From NCBI GenBank assembly GCA_964626385.1, contig CAZVEO010000065.1, forward strand, positions 1 through 14,147: a DNA stretch of 14,147 nucleotides. Reading direction: 5' to 3'. The number at the start of each line of letters is the position of its first letter. Positions within the stretch are counted from its first letter, which is position 1. A program made the position numbers and the translations under genes. The notes under the pieces were generated by a model. It was not told the DNA's origin. It made no database searches and was given only the letters and a program-made list of their open reading frames with translations. This stretch comes from Scybalousia_A sp964626385. GTDB lineage: Bacteria > Bacteroidota > Bacteroidia > Bacteroidales > P3. Positions 7,506-13,929 of the stretch are shown here, one piece after another.

Positions 7506-8417
7506 GTGGAAGATAAAAGATTAAATATAAATATAGGTTCTTTGTTTTTAACCAATCCAGTAATGACGGCTTCAGGTACCTTTGGTTACGGAGAAGAGTA
7601 CGAGGATTTTATGGATATATCTCAACTTGGAGGTATAGTGGTTAAGGGGACTACATGGGAAAGAAGAGAAGGTAACGCATATCCTCGCTTGGCAGAGACT
7701 CCTTCGGGTATGATAAACGCTGTTGGTTTGCAAAACAAAGGTATAGAGTATTTTTGTGAAAATATTTATCCAAGAATCAAAGGTAAAAACAAAAATACAA
7801 TTGTCAATGTCTCAGGTTCTTGTATAGAAGATTATTGTAAGGTTACTGAAAAAGTTGCTCAAATGGAGGAGATTCCAGCCATAGAATTAAATATTTCTTG
7901 TCCAAATGTAAAGCATGGCGGTATGACCTTTGGTGTGGACAAAAATCTTGCCTCCGAGTTGGTCTGTGAAATAAGAAAAATATATAAAAAGCATCTTATT
8001 GTCAAACTTTCTCCCAACGTTACCAACATAGTAGAAATTGCTCAATCTGTAGAGAAAGCAGGAGCAAACTCTTTGTCTTTGATAAATACGGTTTTAGCTA
8101 TGGCAGTAGATAGTGAAAAACAAAAACCGATTATTTCCACTATTACAGGAGGCTTATCAGGTCCTGCTATTAAGCCCATAGCTTTGAGATGTGTTTGGCA
8201 AGTGGCACACAATGTCAATATTCCAGTTATAGGTATGGGAGGGATACAAAGTGTTTCGGATGCTATAGAATTTTTGCTTGTAGGTGCAAGTGCTGTGCAA
8301 ATAGGAACGGCAAATTTTCTTAACCCGAAAATATGTATTGAAATAATAAAAGGAATGTCCGATTACTTAGATAGACACAAAATAAATAATATTAAAGATA
8401 TAATCGGAATTATATAA
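7506..8417 (+). CDS. pyrD: Dihydroorotate dehydrogenase, class 1B catalytic subunit PyrD
   Basis: This subunit oxidises dihydroorotate to orotate with FMN, the fourth step of UMP synthesis, and works as a complex with PyrK. The 303-aa product has NPVMTASGTFGYG (17-29), the substrate/FMN loop NAVGLQNKG (71-79) and the active-site motif NISCPNVK with the catalytic base Cys132, which marks class 1 rather than the membrane class 2 (Ser). The adjacent pyrK makes it 1B. The start is taken as GTG at 7506: the next in-frame ATG, at residue 20, would remove conserved sequence. It is the last gene of its operon, and palindrome array II begins a few bases after the stop. Confidence 0.96.
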   Translation: MEDKRLNINIGSLFLTNPVMTASGTFGYGEEYEDFMDISQLGGIVVKGTTWERREGNAYPRLAETPSGMINAVGLQNKGIEYFCENIYPRIKGKNKNTIVNVSGSCIEDYCKVTEKVAQMEEIPAIELNISCPNVKHGGMTFGVDKNLASELVCEIRKIYKKHLIVKLSPNVTNIVEIAQSVEKAGANSLSLINTVLAMAVDSEKQKPIISTITGGLSGPAIKPIALRCVWQVAHNVNIPVIGMGGIQSVSDAIEFLLVGASAVQIGTANFLNPKICIEIIKGMSDYLDRHKINNIKDIIGII

Positions 8418-8423
8418 CTTACA

Positions 8424-8600
8424 CCCACAGGCACAGGCACAGCCTGTCTTATAAGGGCAGAGCCATTAAAAAAGTAATACGCTTTGCGTCTATAAAAAAG
8501 CCTGAGGCTGTAACCCATGCTAATCTAAAATAACTCATTAGAATCTATGCTGACCTATAAAAAAGTAACGGCTTTGCCCTTATAAAACAGGCAGTGCCTG
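8424..8600. repeat. Micro-palindrome array II
   Basis: Same family as array I. Units: CAGGC-aca-GCCTG (8434-8446), AGGGC-aga-GCCAT (8454-8466, one mismatch), ACGC-ttt-GCGT (8479-8489), AGCC-tga-GGCT (8499-8509), GGC-ttt-GCC (8570-8578) and CAGGC-agt-GCCTG (8588-8600). Linkers are again TTATAAG or TATAAAA. The first half keeps the order of array I but lacks its third palindrome. It begins within about 20 bp of the pyrD stop and may serve as that operon's 3' end, though no proper T-run terminator is visible. Confidence 0.8.
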
Positions 8601-8662
8601 TAACTCATAAGAACCCATTCAAACCTAACAAAACTAACGACAAAAATGAGGAAATCGGTTTA

Positions 8663-8797
8663 CTGATTATCAATAAGTTACAAATAAAAAGTGTGCACGC
8701 GTTTGGTCAGGTCAAAAAATGTTCGTAACTTTGTAAGAGAAAAAGATACCTACCTCAAAATTTCCATTTTTTACCCTTGTAACTAATTGATAATCAG
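8663..8797. repeat. 135-bp segment with 21-bp inverted-repeat ends (MITE-like or RNA gene)
   Basis: Position 8663-8683 (beginning CTGATTATCAATAAG) is the inverted copy of 8777-8797 (ending ATTGATAATCAG) with a single mismatch in 21 bp. The 93-bp interior differs from the array units, contains GTGTGCACGCG and a good promoter, and has no open frame. No clear target-site duplication is seen outside the ends. A similar CTGATAATCAATAG lies at 8968-8981. Either a transposon-derived miniature element or a conserved RNA locus would fit. Confidence 0.6.
8702..8733 (+). promoter_or_regulatory. Promoter inside the noncoding inverted-repeat segment
   Basis: TTTG (8702-8705), a 20-nt spacer and TAACTTTG (8726-8733) match the Bacteroidetes -33/-7 consensus in full. 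The predicted start site is near 8740. No gene lies downstream on this strand before the convergent lipA end, so the product would be an RNA without an obvious coding role. Confidence 0.5.
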
Positions 8798-8866
8798 CAA
8801 TAACGAATCTTCGTTTCGAGAAATCGAAACGAAGATTCGTCGAAATAAAACGAAGATTCATTTTTG
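8740..8866 (+). ncRNA. Candidate small RNA with a strong hairpin
   Basis: This is an inference from a promoter and a structure. A transcript starting near 8740 would include the right arm of the 21-bp inverted repeat, then a 17-bp perfect hairpin with a GAAA loop (8803-8840), then a third copy of one hairpin arm (8848-8859) followed by ATTTTTG (8860-8866). The 3' end is not defined, because the T-run does not directly follow the strong hairpin. No known RNA family could be assigned by eye. Confidence 0.3.
8803..8840. repeat. Perfect 17-bp hairpin with GAAA loop, plus a third arm copy downstream
   Basis: The left arm, ACGAATCTTCGTTTCGA (8803-8819), pairs with 8824-8840 without a mismatch; the loop 8820-8823 is GAAA, a GNRA-type tetraloop. 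Eight bases further on, AAACGAAGATTC (8848-8859) repeats 12 bases of the right arm exactly, so the left arm has two possible partners. No T-run directly follows the first hairpin on either strand, so it is not a standard terminator. Confidence 0.9.
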
Positions 8867-9084
8867 TAAAATCCCGATTTAGTAAAATTTTTCTTCAAAA
8901 AAACCTTCGAAATCGTTGAAAATCAAGAAAAATGCCCATTTTTGACCACTCGAAAAGAGTTAACTCTCTGATAATCAATAGCAGCACCCTTGTTTTTTGC
9001 TTTTAAATAGGTATTTACGAAATTTCCCGAAAAATTTTTTTTTGCTGTTTTTTTGATAAGTTGTAATGAGTTAGCATAGGTTAC

Positions 9085-9217
9085 AGCCTCAGCCTGCAGG
9101 CATTGCCTGTTTTATAAGGACATAGTCATTAAAATAAGCCTGTGGCTTCGCTTATGCGTCTTATAAAACAGGCTAAGCCTGTAAAACACCCTGTGGGTGT
9201 AAAACACGCTGTGGTTG
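9085..9217. repeat. Micro-palindrome array III, running into lipA
   Basis: Units: CAGGC-att-GCCTG (9097-9109), AGGAC-ata-GTCAT (9117-9129), AAGCC-tgt-GGCTT (9136-9148), CGC-ttat-GCG (9149-9158), CAGGC-taa-GCCTG (9169-9181), CACCC-tgt-GGGTG (9187-9199) and a worn CACGC-tgt-GGTTG (9205-9217). The first four follow the same order as array I, with the same linkers. The last three are spaced exactly 18 bp and lie inside the lipA reading frame. Confidence 0.87.
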
Positions 9218-10075
9218 TAGTTTTGATTCTAAAAAACTTTTTTCAGCCATATAAGACGAACGCACCAAAGGACCGCTTTCCACATTGGCAAAGCCTATTT
9301 GCATACCTATCTCTTTATATTTAGCAAACTGCTCTGGAGTAACATATTCTTTTACTTCCAAATGTTTTTTTGTTGGTTGCAAATATTGTCCTATGGTAAA
9401 GAGTTGTACTCCTGCTTGTCTTACATCTTTCATCAATTCAATAACCTCTTCTTCCTTTTCACCCAAACCAACCATTATACCCGTTTTGGTCAAAAAGCCC
9501 TTATCTGAGGCATATTTTAAGACCTTTAAACTTACATCATATTTTGCTCTTGAGCGAGTTGCATTGGAAAGCCTTTGAATAGTTTCCATATTGTGAGAAA
9601 AAATATCGGGCTTGGAAGAAAAAACAATATCTAACAGTTCCTCTCTTCCATCAAAATCGGGGGTTAGTATTTCAATGGTGGTATTTGGGTTTGATTCTCT
9701 AATTTTTTCTACAGTTTGTTGCCAATGTTCAGCTCCTTTATCTTCCAAATCATCTCTATCCACAGAGGTTATTACACAATGTTTTAACCCCATAAGTTTT
9801 ACCGAAGAGGCAATTTTTTCTGGTTCTTTTTTGTCCAAAGGCAAAGGCTTGCCTGTCATAGTAGCACAAAACTTGCAAGAGCGAGTACAAATATTGCCCG
9901 CTATCATAAAAGTTGCTGTCCCCATGCCCCAACATTTGCTTGCGTTAGGACATCTTCCACTTGAACAAATGGTATGCAATTTATTGAGTTCTACTATTTT
10001 CTTTACTTTTAAGTATTCCTCTCCGTTTTCCAATGATATTTTCAACCAAGAAGGTTTTCTCTTATTATGTTCCAT
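9173..10075 (-). CDS. lipA: Lipoyl synthase
   Basis: LipA is a radical-SAM enzyme that inserts two sulfurs into protein-bound octanoyl groups to make the lipoyl cofactor of 2-oxoacid dehydrogenases and the glycine cleavage system. The 300-aa product has the auxiliary-cluster cysteines Cys37, Cys42 and Cys48 (C-x4-C-x5-C), the radical-SAM CTRSCKFC motif (Cys63, Cys67, Cys70) and the C-terminal RSSY (272-275) whose serine ligates the auxiliary cluster. Homologues normally end shortly after RSSYxAE. Here about 20 more residues follow, of which 287-300 are encoded by palindrome array III, including the stop. It lies 4 nt after the small methyltransferase-like gene and is probably expressed from that gene's promoter. 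Confidence 0.97.
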   Translation of the reverse strand: MEHNKRKPSWLKISLENGEEYLKVKKIVELNKLHTICSSGRCPNASKCWGMGTATFMIAGNICTRSCKFCATMTGKPLPLDKKEPEKIASSVKLMGLKHCVITSVDRDDLEDKGAEHWQQTVEKIRESNPNTTIEILTPDFDGREELLDIVFSSKPDIFSHNMETIQRLSNATRSRAKYDVSLKVLKYASDKGFLTKTGIMVGLGEKEEEVIELMKDVRQAGVQLFTIGQYLQPTKKHLEVKEYVTPEQFAKYKEIGMQIGFANVESGPLVRSSYMAEKSFLESKLQPQRVLHPQGVLQA

Positions 10076-10079
10076 AAAA

Positions 10080-10478
10080 TTACTTGCGTTTCAATATGTA
10101 GTGCTGTCTTTTCAACAGACTTTCCGTCTTTATTATAACTCCTACGCTAAAAAAATCTATGCTCACAAAAGCAACTTTCTCTATTCTATTTATTTTTTCC
10201 CAAACAGAATAATTGCCTGCAGTTTTGTGTATATCTTTTATTATGATAATTATAATTTTGTTTTCTCTTAATTTTTGTATTACGCTACCGTAGTCAGATA
10301 ACTCTATAACTATATCTTTTGAAAAATACTTCTTTATGCTTTGTTCTATATTTTTTGTTTTTATTTTACTATACAAATCAAAAATCAAAGGAGAATGCAC
10401 AGAATATTCGTTAGTTGCCTTTAAGCAATATTTTATATACTCTTTGAGATAAAAAAACATACTATTCAAACTCTTCAC
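10080..10478 (-). CDS. Shrunken remnant of an HSPF-type class I SAM methyltransferase
   Basis: The 132-aa product matches both ends of a Bacteroidetes methyltransferase family but not its middle. Residues 11-36 (YLKEYIKYCLKATNEYSVHSPLIFDLY in part; key motif VHSPLIFDLY, 27-36) are the family N-terminus. Residues 75-132, with DIH (82-84), W93, SIDFF (106-110) and a RQHYILKR tail, are its C-terminus. Full-length relatives run to roughly 210-260 aa; the Gly-rich SAM-binding core that should lie between is missing, without a frameshift. SAM-dependent activity is therefore unlikely. The frame remains open and a promoter precedes it, so it may persist as a lipA leader gene or have a non-catalytic role. 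Family assignment is by recalled pattern and not by search. Confidence 0.7.
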   Translation of the reverse strand: MKSLNSMFFYLKEYIKYCLKATNEYSVHSPLIFDLYSKIKTKNIEQSIKKYFSKDIVIELSDYGSVIQKLRENKIIIIIIKDIHKTAGNYSVWEKINRIEKVAFVSIDFFSVGVIIKTESLLKRQHYILKRK

Positions 10479-10500
10479 TTCCTTAATTCTTTTTGACCTG

Positions 10501-10531
10501 CGAAATTACAAAAAAATACTTATGCTTCAAG
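10501..10531 (-). promoter_or_regulatory. Promoter of the methyltransferase-remnant/lipA pair
   Basis: On the minus strand CTTG (10528-10531), a 19-nt spacer and TAATTTCG (10501-10508) match the Bacteroidetes promoter with one change in each box. It sits 22 nt before the ATG at 10478, in the only gap between the flippase and this gene, so lipA expression probably depends on it. Confidence 0.5.
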
Positions 10532-10560
10532 TATAATGTTTTGTTTAACTATGTTTTTAT

Positions 10561-12012
10561 CTAAAAACTTTGTTTCTTCGTTTTTATTATTTCTATAATG
10601 CGGGTGGTTATACTGTCCTTAAATAAGAATAATACCAAGCCATAAACTACCACTCCACTTAGGGTCATTACCATTAGTTTGCTTATTAAACCAATATTTA
10701 ATTTATTTTCAAAAAACAGAACTACGCTCATAAGCAAAACTCCAAACAAATAAACAAGGTGAGAATAATTGAAGTATTTAAGTCCTAATGTTTTTTTGCC
10801 TATGAAAAACATAGAAAACGTTACCGCGAACTCAGCCAACAGATAAGCCCAAGCAGCTCCGTCTTGACTAAACTTTGGTATAAAAATCAAACAAGCTACA
10901 ACATCCACAATACAACCTATGCTAACACATTTTATAACCTTGTCCATATGCCCCATGGGGAAAAGCATTTGTATGCCCATAACATTGGAGAGTGCTATAA
11001 AAAAAATAGTAAAAGAAATTATTTGACTGACACTGACAGAAGCCACAAAATCCGCCCCTGATAACAAAATCATAGCATATGGACTCACAAATATCAGTCC
11101 CACAGCCATAGGTAAAGTAATTGCAAAAGAAAAATCATAAGATTTTTGAGCCATTTCCTTAAACTTGTCATCGTTTCCTGTTGAAATCAAATTGCTAAGG
11201 CGTGGTAACATAACACTGCTCAAAGCATAGGTAATGGTTAGGACGGTAAGGTTTAATTTCATTGCAGCAGTATAGTAACCGGCGGCTGCATCGGATTGAA
11301 AAAAGCCCAAAAAAACAGTATTCAATTGAGCATAAACACTTGTTACAATATTAAATACAAATATTTTGCCAACACCTTTAAGATGATTAAAAGGTCGCAA
11401 AACCTTTATACTTATAAACCTTTTGTCCAAAAGTTTGAACAATCTTAAAAAATTAAAAACATTACTTCCCAAAACACCAAACACAGTAAAAAATGCGTAT
11501 GGCATAATATCCTCTTTTGTTTTGACAAATAGAAACAAATAAACTATACTCAAAAGCCTTATTATTATTGCTCTGTAAGTTATGTATTTGAAATCCTCTA
11601 TTGCTTGATAAAACCATTCGCAACCTATGGTAGTAAACAATATACTCAAAGAAAGTAATAAAAAAAGAGGTAAATCTTGATTAATTTGCTCTACACAAAA
11701 ACCGAGTATAAAAACAACAACATACCCCGCAAGACTTAATATGGTGTGTAGAAGAAGTATCTCCAAAGTGATAGTATTTCTTTTACAAATATCGTCTCTT
11801 ACCTTTGCTACTTCCCTTATAGCATAAAGAGGTATTCCCAAAGAGGAGCAAAGAATAATAACATTGATTATACTCATAAAAGAATTGACATGTCCTATAC
11901 CCTCGGGTAAAAGCACGCGGGAAGCATATGGAAAAGTAATTAACGGAAGCAATACTTGCGTCAGAGTGTTTATCAAATTGAATATATAGTTGGTCTTGAC
12001 ACTCTTTGACAT
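10561..12012 (-). CDS. Wzx-like polysaccharide flippase (MOP superfamily)
   Basis: A 483-aa polytopic membrane protein with about 12-14 hydrophobic segments. The N-terminus NYIFNLINTLTQVLLPLITF followed by PYASRVLLPEGIG is the usual opening of the polysaccharide-biosynthesis/flippase family, which moves lipid-linked oligosaccharide repeat units across the inner membrane. Length fits. It follows the glycosyltransferase gene by 4 nt and shares an operon with it and the SDR gene, which supports a role in O-antigen, capsule or exopolysaccharide export. The exported glycan cannot be deduced. No Wzy polymerase or chain-length regulator is in the window; they may lie elsewhere. Confidence 0.92.
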   Translation of the reverse strand: MSKSVKTNYIFNLINTLTQVLLPLITFPYASRVLLPEGIGHVNSFMSIINVIILCSSLGIPLYAIREVAKVRDDICKRNTITLEILLLHTILSLAGYVVVFILGFCVEQINQDLPLFLLLSLSILFTTIGCEWFYQAIEDFKYITYRAIIIRLLSIVYLFLFVKTKEDIMPYAFFTVFGVLGSNVFNFLRLFKLLDKRFISIKVLRPFNHLKGVGKIFVFNIVTSVYAQLNTVFLGFFQSDAAAGYYTAAMKLNLTVLTITYALSSVMLPRLSNLISTGNDDKFKEMAQKSYDFSFAITLPMAVGLIFVSPYAMILLSGADFVASVSVSQIISFTIFFIALSNVMGIQMLFPMGHMDKVIKCVSIGCIVDVVACLIFIPKFSQDGAAWAYLLAEFAVTFSMFFIGKKTLGLKYFNYSHLVYLFGVLLMSVVLFFENKLNIGLISKLMVMTLSGVVVYGLVLFLFKDSITTRIIEIIKTKKQSF

Positions 12013-12016
12013 AATT

Positions 12017-12952
12017 CTAAAATTTCTTTTTCATTAAGAAAACTCTATCCAAAAATCTTGCTACCAATTGTAAAGAAGACTTATACCAAAATTTCATATA
12101 TATCTTTTCTTCTGCTATATTGTTTACTTCTATAGTTTGAGGGTGTTTAAGAGGTAGAATATTGTAAGTTTTAGTGTTTGCAAGAAAAGAGTTCGGGTTG
12201 GTGCAATGCAATGCCTCTTTATCAAAACCTATATTTGAAACCAAATTATATTTTGCCTCTATATTCAAAGCCTTATGTCTTAGAGAATAGAAAAGCAATT
12301 GCATATCCCAAGTATTGTACCCTTGTTTTTTCATAGCAAGAAACTTTTCTATAAAGGCTCTTTTTTCATGCTTAAAGAGTAGGGTGTTTTTAATATTTGC
12401 TTTAAACTCTTTGAGTGTATAATCTTTCAAATATATATCATAATCTTTAAAAGCTCTTTTCCACGAAGCCCACCCCCACAGTTGTTGCGTATGAGTAAAA
12501 AAATAAGAGTAAGGACCGCCTTCACTTTTGCCCATAATATTAAAGCCCGAAATGGTAAAGATGTTTTCATTATCCTTGTATCTTATAAGCAATTCGGCAC
12601 AAAAATCAAAAAAATCCTCATTTACCAAACAATCATGTTCCAAAACTATTCCATACTCAACCAATGAAAAATACCATTTCAAAAAAGAAGACACCGCTCT
12701 ACCTGCTCCAATGTTTTCGTTAAGAAACATTGTTTTTACTTCACATTCCCAGTCTACATTGTTTAGCACATAGTCTCTTACTTGTTTATGTTTTTCTTGT
12801 TCTTCTTTGTTTTGGCTTAAAGCACCGTCTTGAGCAAGAAAAAGACTTGTAGGTTTATAATTTCGTATAGGCTCAAATACTTTTTTGACATAGTCCAAAC
12901 GATTGAAAACAATAAATAATACGGGTACTTTTTCCATTTTCCTTACAACCAT
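12017..12952 (-). CDS. GT-A type glycosyltransferase (family 2-like)
   Basis: A cytosolic or membrane-associated sugar transferase of 311 aa. It opens with VPVLFIVFNRLDYVKKV (9-25), the usual nucleotide-sugar-binding strand and helix, then FLAQDGA (38-44), NENIGAGRAV (78-87) and an ExD metal-binding motif, EHD (105-107), in place of the more common DxD. WGWASWKRA (159-167) is typical of a group of surface-glycan transferases in Bacteroidetes. The ATG at 12952 overlaps the SDR gene by 10 nt; an internal ATG at 12937 (Met6) would leave a small gap and fits relatives, which begin just before the VPVLFIVFNR strand, so the true start may be Met6. Donor and acceptor are unknown. Confidence 0.9.
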   Translation of the reverse strand: MVVRKMEKVPVLFIVFNRLDYVKKVFEPIRNYKPTSLFLAQDGALSQNKEEQEKHKQVRDYVLNNVDWECEVKTMFLNENIGAGRAVSSFLKWYFSLVEYGIVLEHDCLVNEDFFDFCAELLIRYKDNENIFTISGFNIMGKSEGGPYSYFFTHTQQLWGWASWKRAFKDYDIYLKDYTLKEFKANIKNTLLFKHEKRAFIEKFLAMKKQGYNTWDMQLLFYSLRHKALNIEAKYNLVSNIGFDKEALHCTNPNSFLANTKTYNILPLKHPQTIEVNNIAEEKIYMKFWYKSSLQLVARFLDRVFLMKKKF

Positions 12953-13929
12953 TTTTCTTTTTTATACCAAGCAATAGCTTCTTGCACTCCTTTTCTTAGG
13001 TCATAATCTGCTTTGAAGCCCAAATCTTTTTGCAAATCCTCTGTATTACACTCCCAATTTCTTGCTGCCAAAAGATTATATTTATCTTTATTCAAAGTAA
13101 ATTGTTTGCCTATTACCCTGCCAAAATTGTCCAAAAGCGTAGATATACATTTCACTATCCACAAAGGAAATCTAATTGATATTGTCCAAGTGTTGAGTAC
13201 TTGTTTGGTTATTTGAGAAAACTCGCTATCCAAATAAACATTTCCATCTGCGACAAAATAAGTTTTTCCTGTCAGTTCCCTGTTTTCTGCTGCGAGAATA
13301 CACGCCTTACACAAATCTTTGGAATAAATAAAAGTAAGTCTTTGTTTTGGCTTTCCGAGTGTTGCGTCTATGTGTGATTTAATGGTTTTGAAATATACGA
13401 AATAGTCCTTCTCTCTTTCTCCATAAACTCCTGTTGGACGTAATATTATGTATTTGTTTTTGCAATTGAGGTTGATGTATTCTTCGGCTTTGAGTTTGCT
13501 TTTGCCATACATGGTGTTAGGAGTATTTTTGTCAGATACTTTGGCTATGGTAAAGGGGGCTTCTCCTGCTGGTCCATGAGCTGCAAAAGAAGACATATAT
13601 ATAAGTTTGCAGTCCAAATCTTTGATAGCATCAATAAGATTTTTTGTATAAACGAAATTGACCTTATCAAACTCTTCTTGTGATTTTGCTTTGGTTAAAC
13701 CCGCAAGGTGAAAAATAGTATCAAACTCATCCCTTTCTAACTGCTCTTTCAAAACATTAGGCTCGTTGTACTGCAAATCTATAAAATTTAACTTTGGATG
13801 TTGAAGGTATTTTTTGCTTGAACTCTCACGTACTCCTGCCCATACTTCTATATCACCCTTTGCCAAAAGCATATCACAAAGTGTGCTACCTATAAATCCG
13901 GAAGCTCCCGTAACCAAAACTTTTTTCAT
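12943..13929 (-). CDS. NAD-dependent epimerase/dehydratase (extended SDR)
   Basis: A 328-aa extended short-chain dehydrogenase/reductase. The NAD(P)-binding GASGFIG (8-14), HLAGLTK (74-80), the catalytic Ser113/Ser114 region (MSSFAAHG), and the YGKSK catalytic Tyr141-Lys145 pair are all present. Members of this family alter nucleotide sugars or related substrates (epimerisation, dehydration, reduction). Its place as first gene of an operon with a glycosyltransferase and flippase supports a role in surface-polysaccharide precursor synthesis. The precise reaction cannot be read from the motifs, and cofactor choice (NAD or NADP) is uncertain. Confidence 0.93.
   Translation of the reverse strand: MKKVLVTGASGFIGSTLCDMLLAKGDIEVWAGVRESSSKKYLQHPKLNFIDLQYNEPNVLKEQLERDEFDTIFHLAGLTKAKSQEEFDKVNFVYTKNLIDAIKDLDCKLIYMSSFAAHGPAGEAPFTIAKVSDKNTPNTMYGKSKLKAEEYINLNCKNKYIILRPTGVYGEREKDYFVYFKTIKSHIDATLGKPKQRLTFIYSKDLCKACILAAENRELTGKTYFVADGNVYLDSEFSQITKQVLNTWTISIRFPLWIVKCISTLLDNFGRVIGKQFTLNKDKYNLLAARNWECNTEDLQKDLGFKADYDLRKGVQEAIAWYKKEKWL

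Larger units (their letters stand above)
8502..9092. repeat. 22-bp inverted repeat bracketing the central noncoding core
   Basis: The arm at 8502-8523 (core GGCTGTAACCCATGCTAA) is matched by the reverse complement of 9071-9092 with one difference, C to T, over 22 bp. The motif CTCATTA follows both arms on the inner side: directly on the right, and after about 10 extra bases on the left. The outer sides are arrays II and III. The interval could be an inserted or mobilised unit, or the repeat may simply be part of the array family present in both orientations. Confidence 0.65.
8418..9172. other. 755-bp noncoding convergent region, rich in structured repeats
   Basis: No credible reading frame occupies this stretch between the convergent 3' ends of pyrD and lipA. 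It holds, in order: array II (8424-8600); three loosely similar copies of an AT-rich block that begins CCATGCTAATC, CTATGCTGACC and CCATTCAAACC (near 8515, 8545 and 8615); a 135-bp segment with inverted-repeat ends and an internal promoter (8663-8797); a long hairpin (8803-8840); an AT-rich tract with the 12-bp palindrome AGAGTTAACTCT (8956-8967); and the start of array III. A 22-bp inverted repeat (8502-8523 and 9071-9092) brackets the middle. Confidence 0.8.

Noticed and set aside
7561..7563. ATG start for pyrD
   Set aside because: It would remove the conserved N-terminal strand and NPVMTASG context; the GTG at 7506 is 14 nt after pyrK and gives a normal-length protein.
8629..8636. Minus-strand -7 element TAGTTTTG
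   Set aside because: No TTTG lies at 19-21 nt upstream on that strand, and the transcript would run into the pyrD 3' end; left as a chance match.
8803..8840. Rho-independent terminator
   Set aside because: The stem is ideal but no T-run follows on either strand; the next plus-strand bases are CGAAATAAAA.
9612..10271. A 219-codon open frame on the plus strand
   Set aside because: It is antisense to lipA and the methyltransferase remnant, which have clear family motifs and a promoter; the translated sequence shows no recognisable domain.
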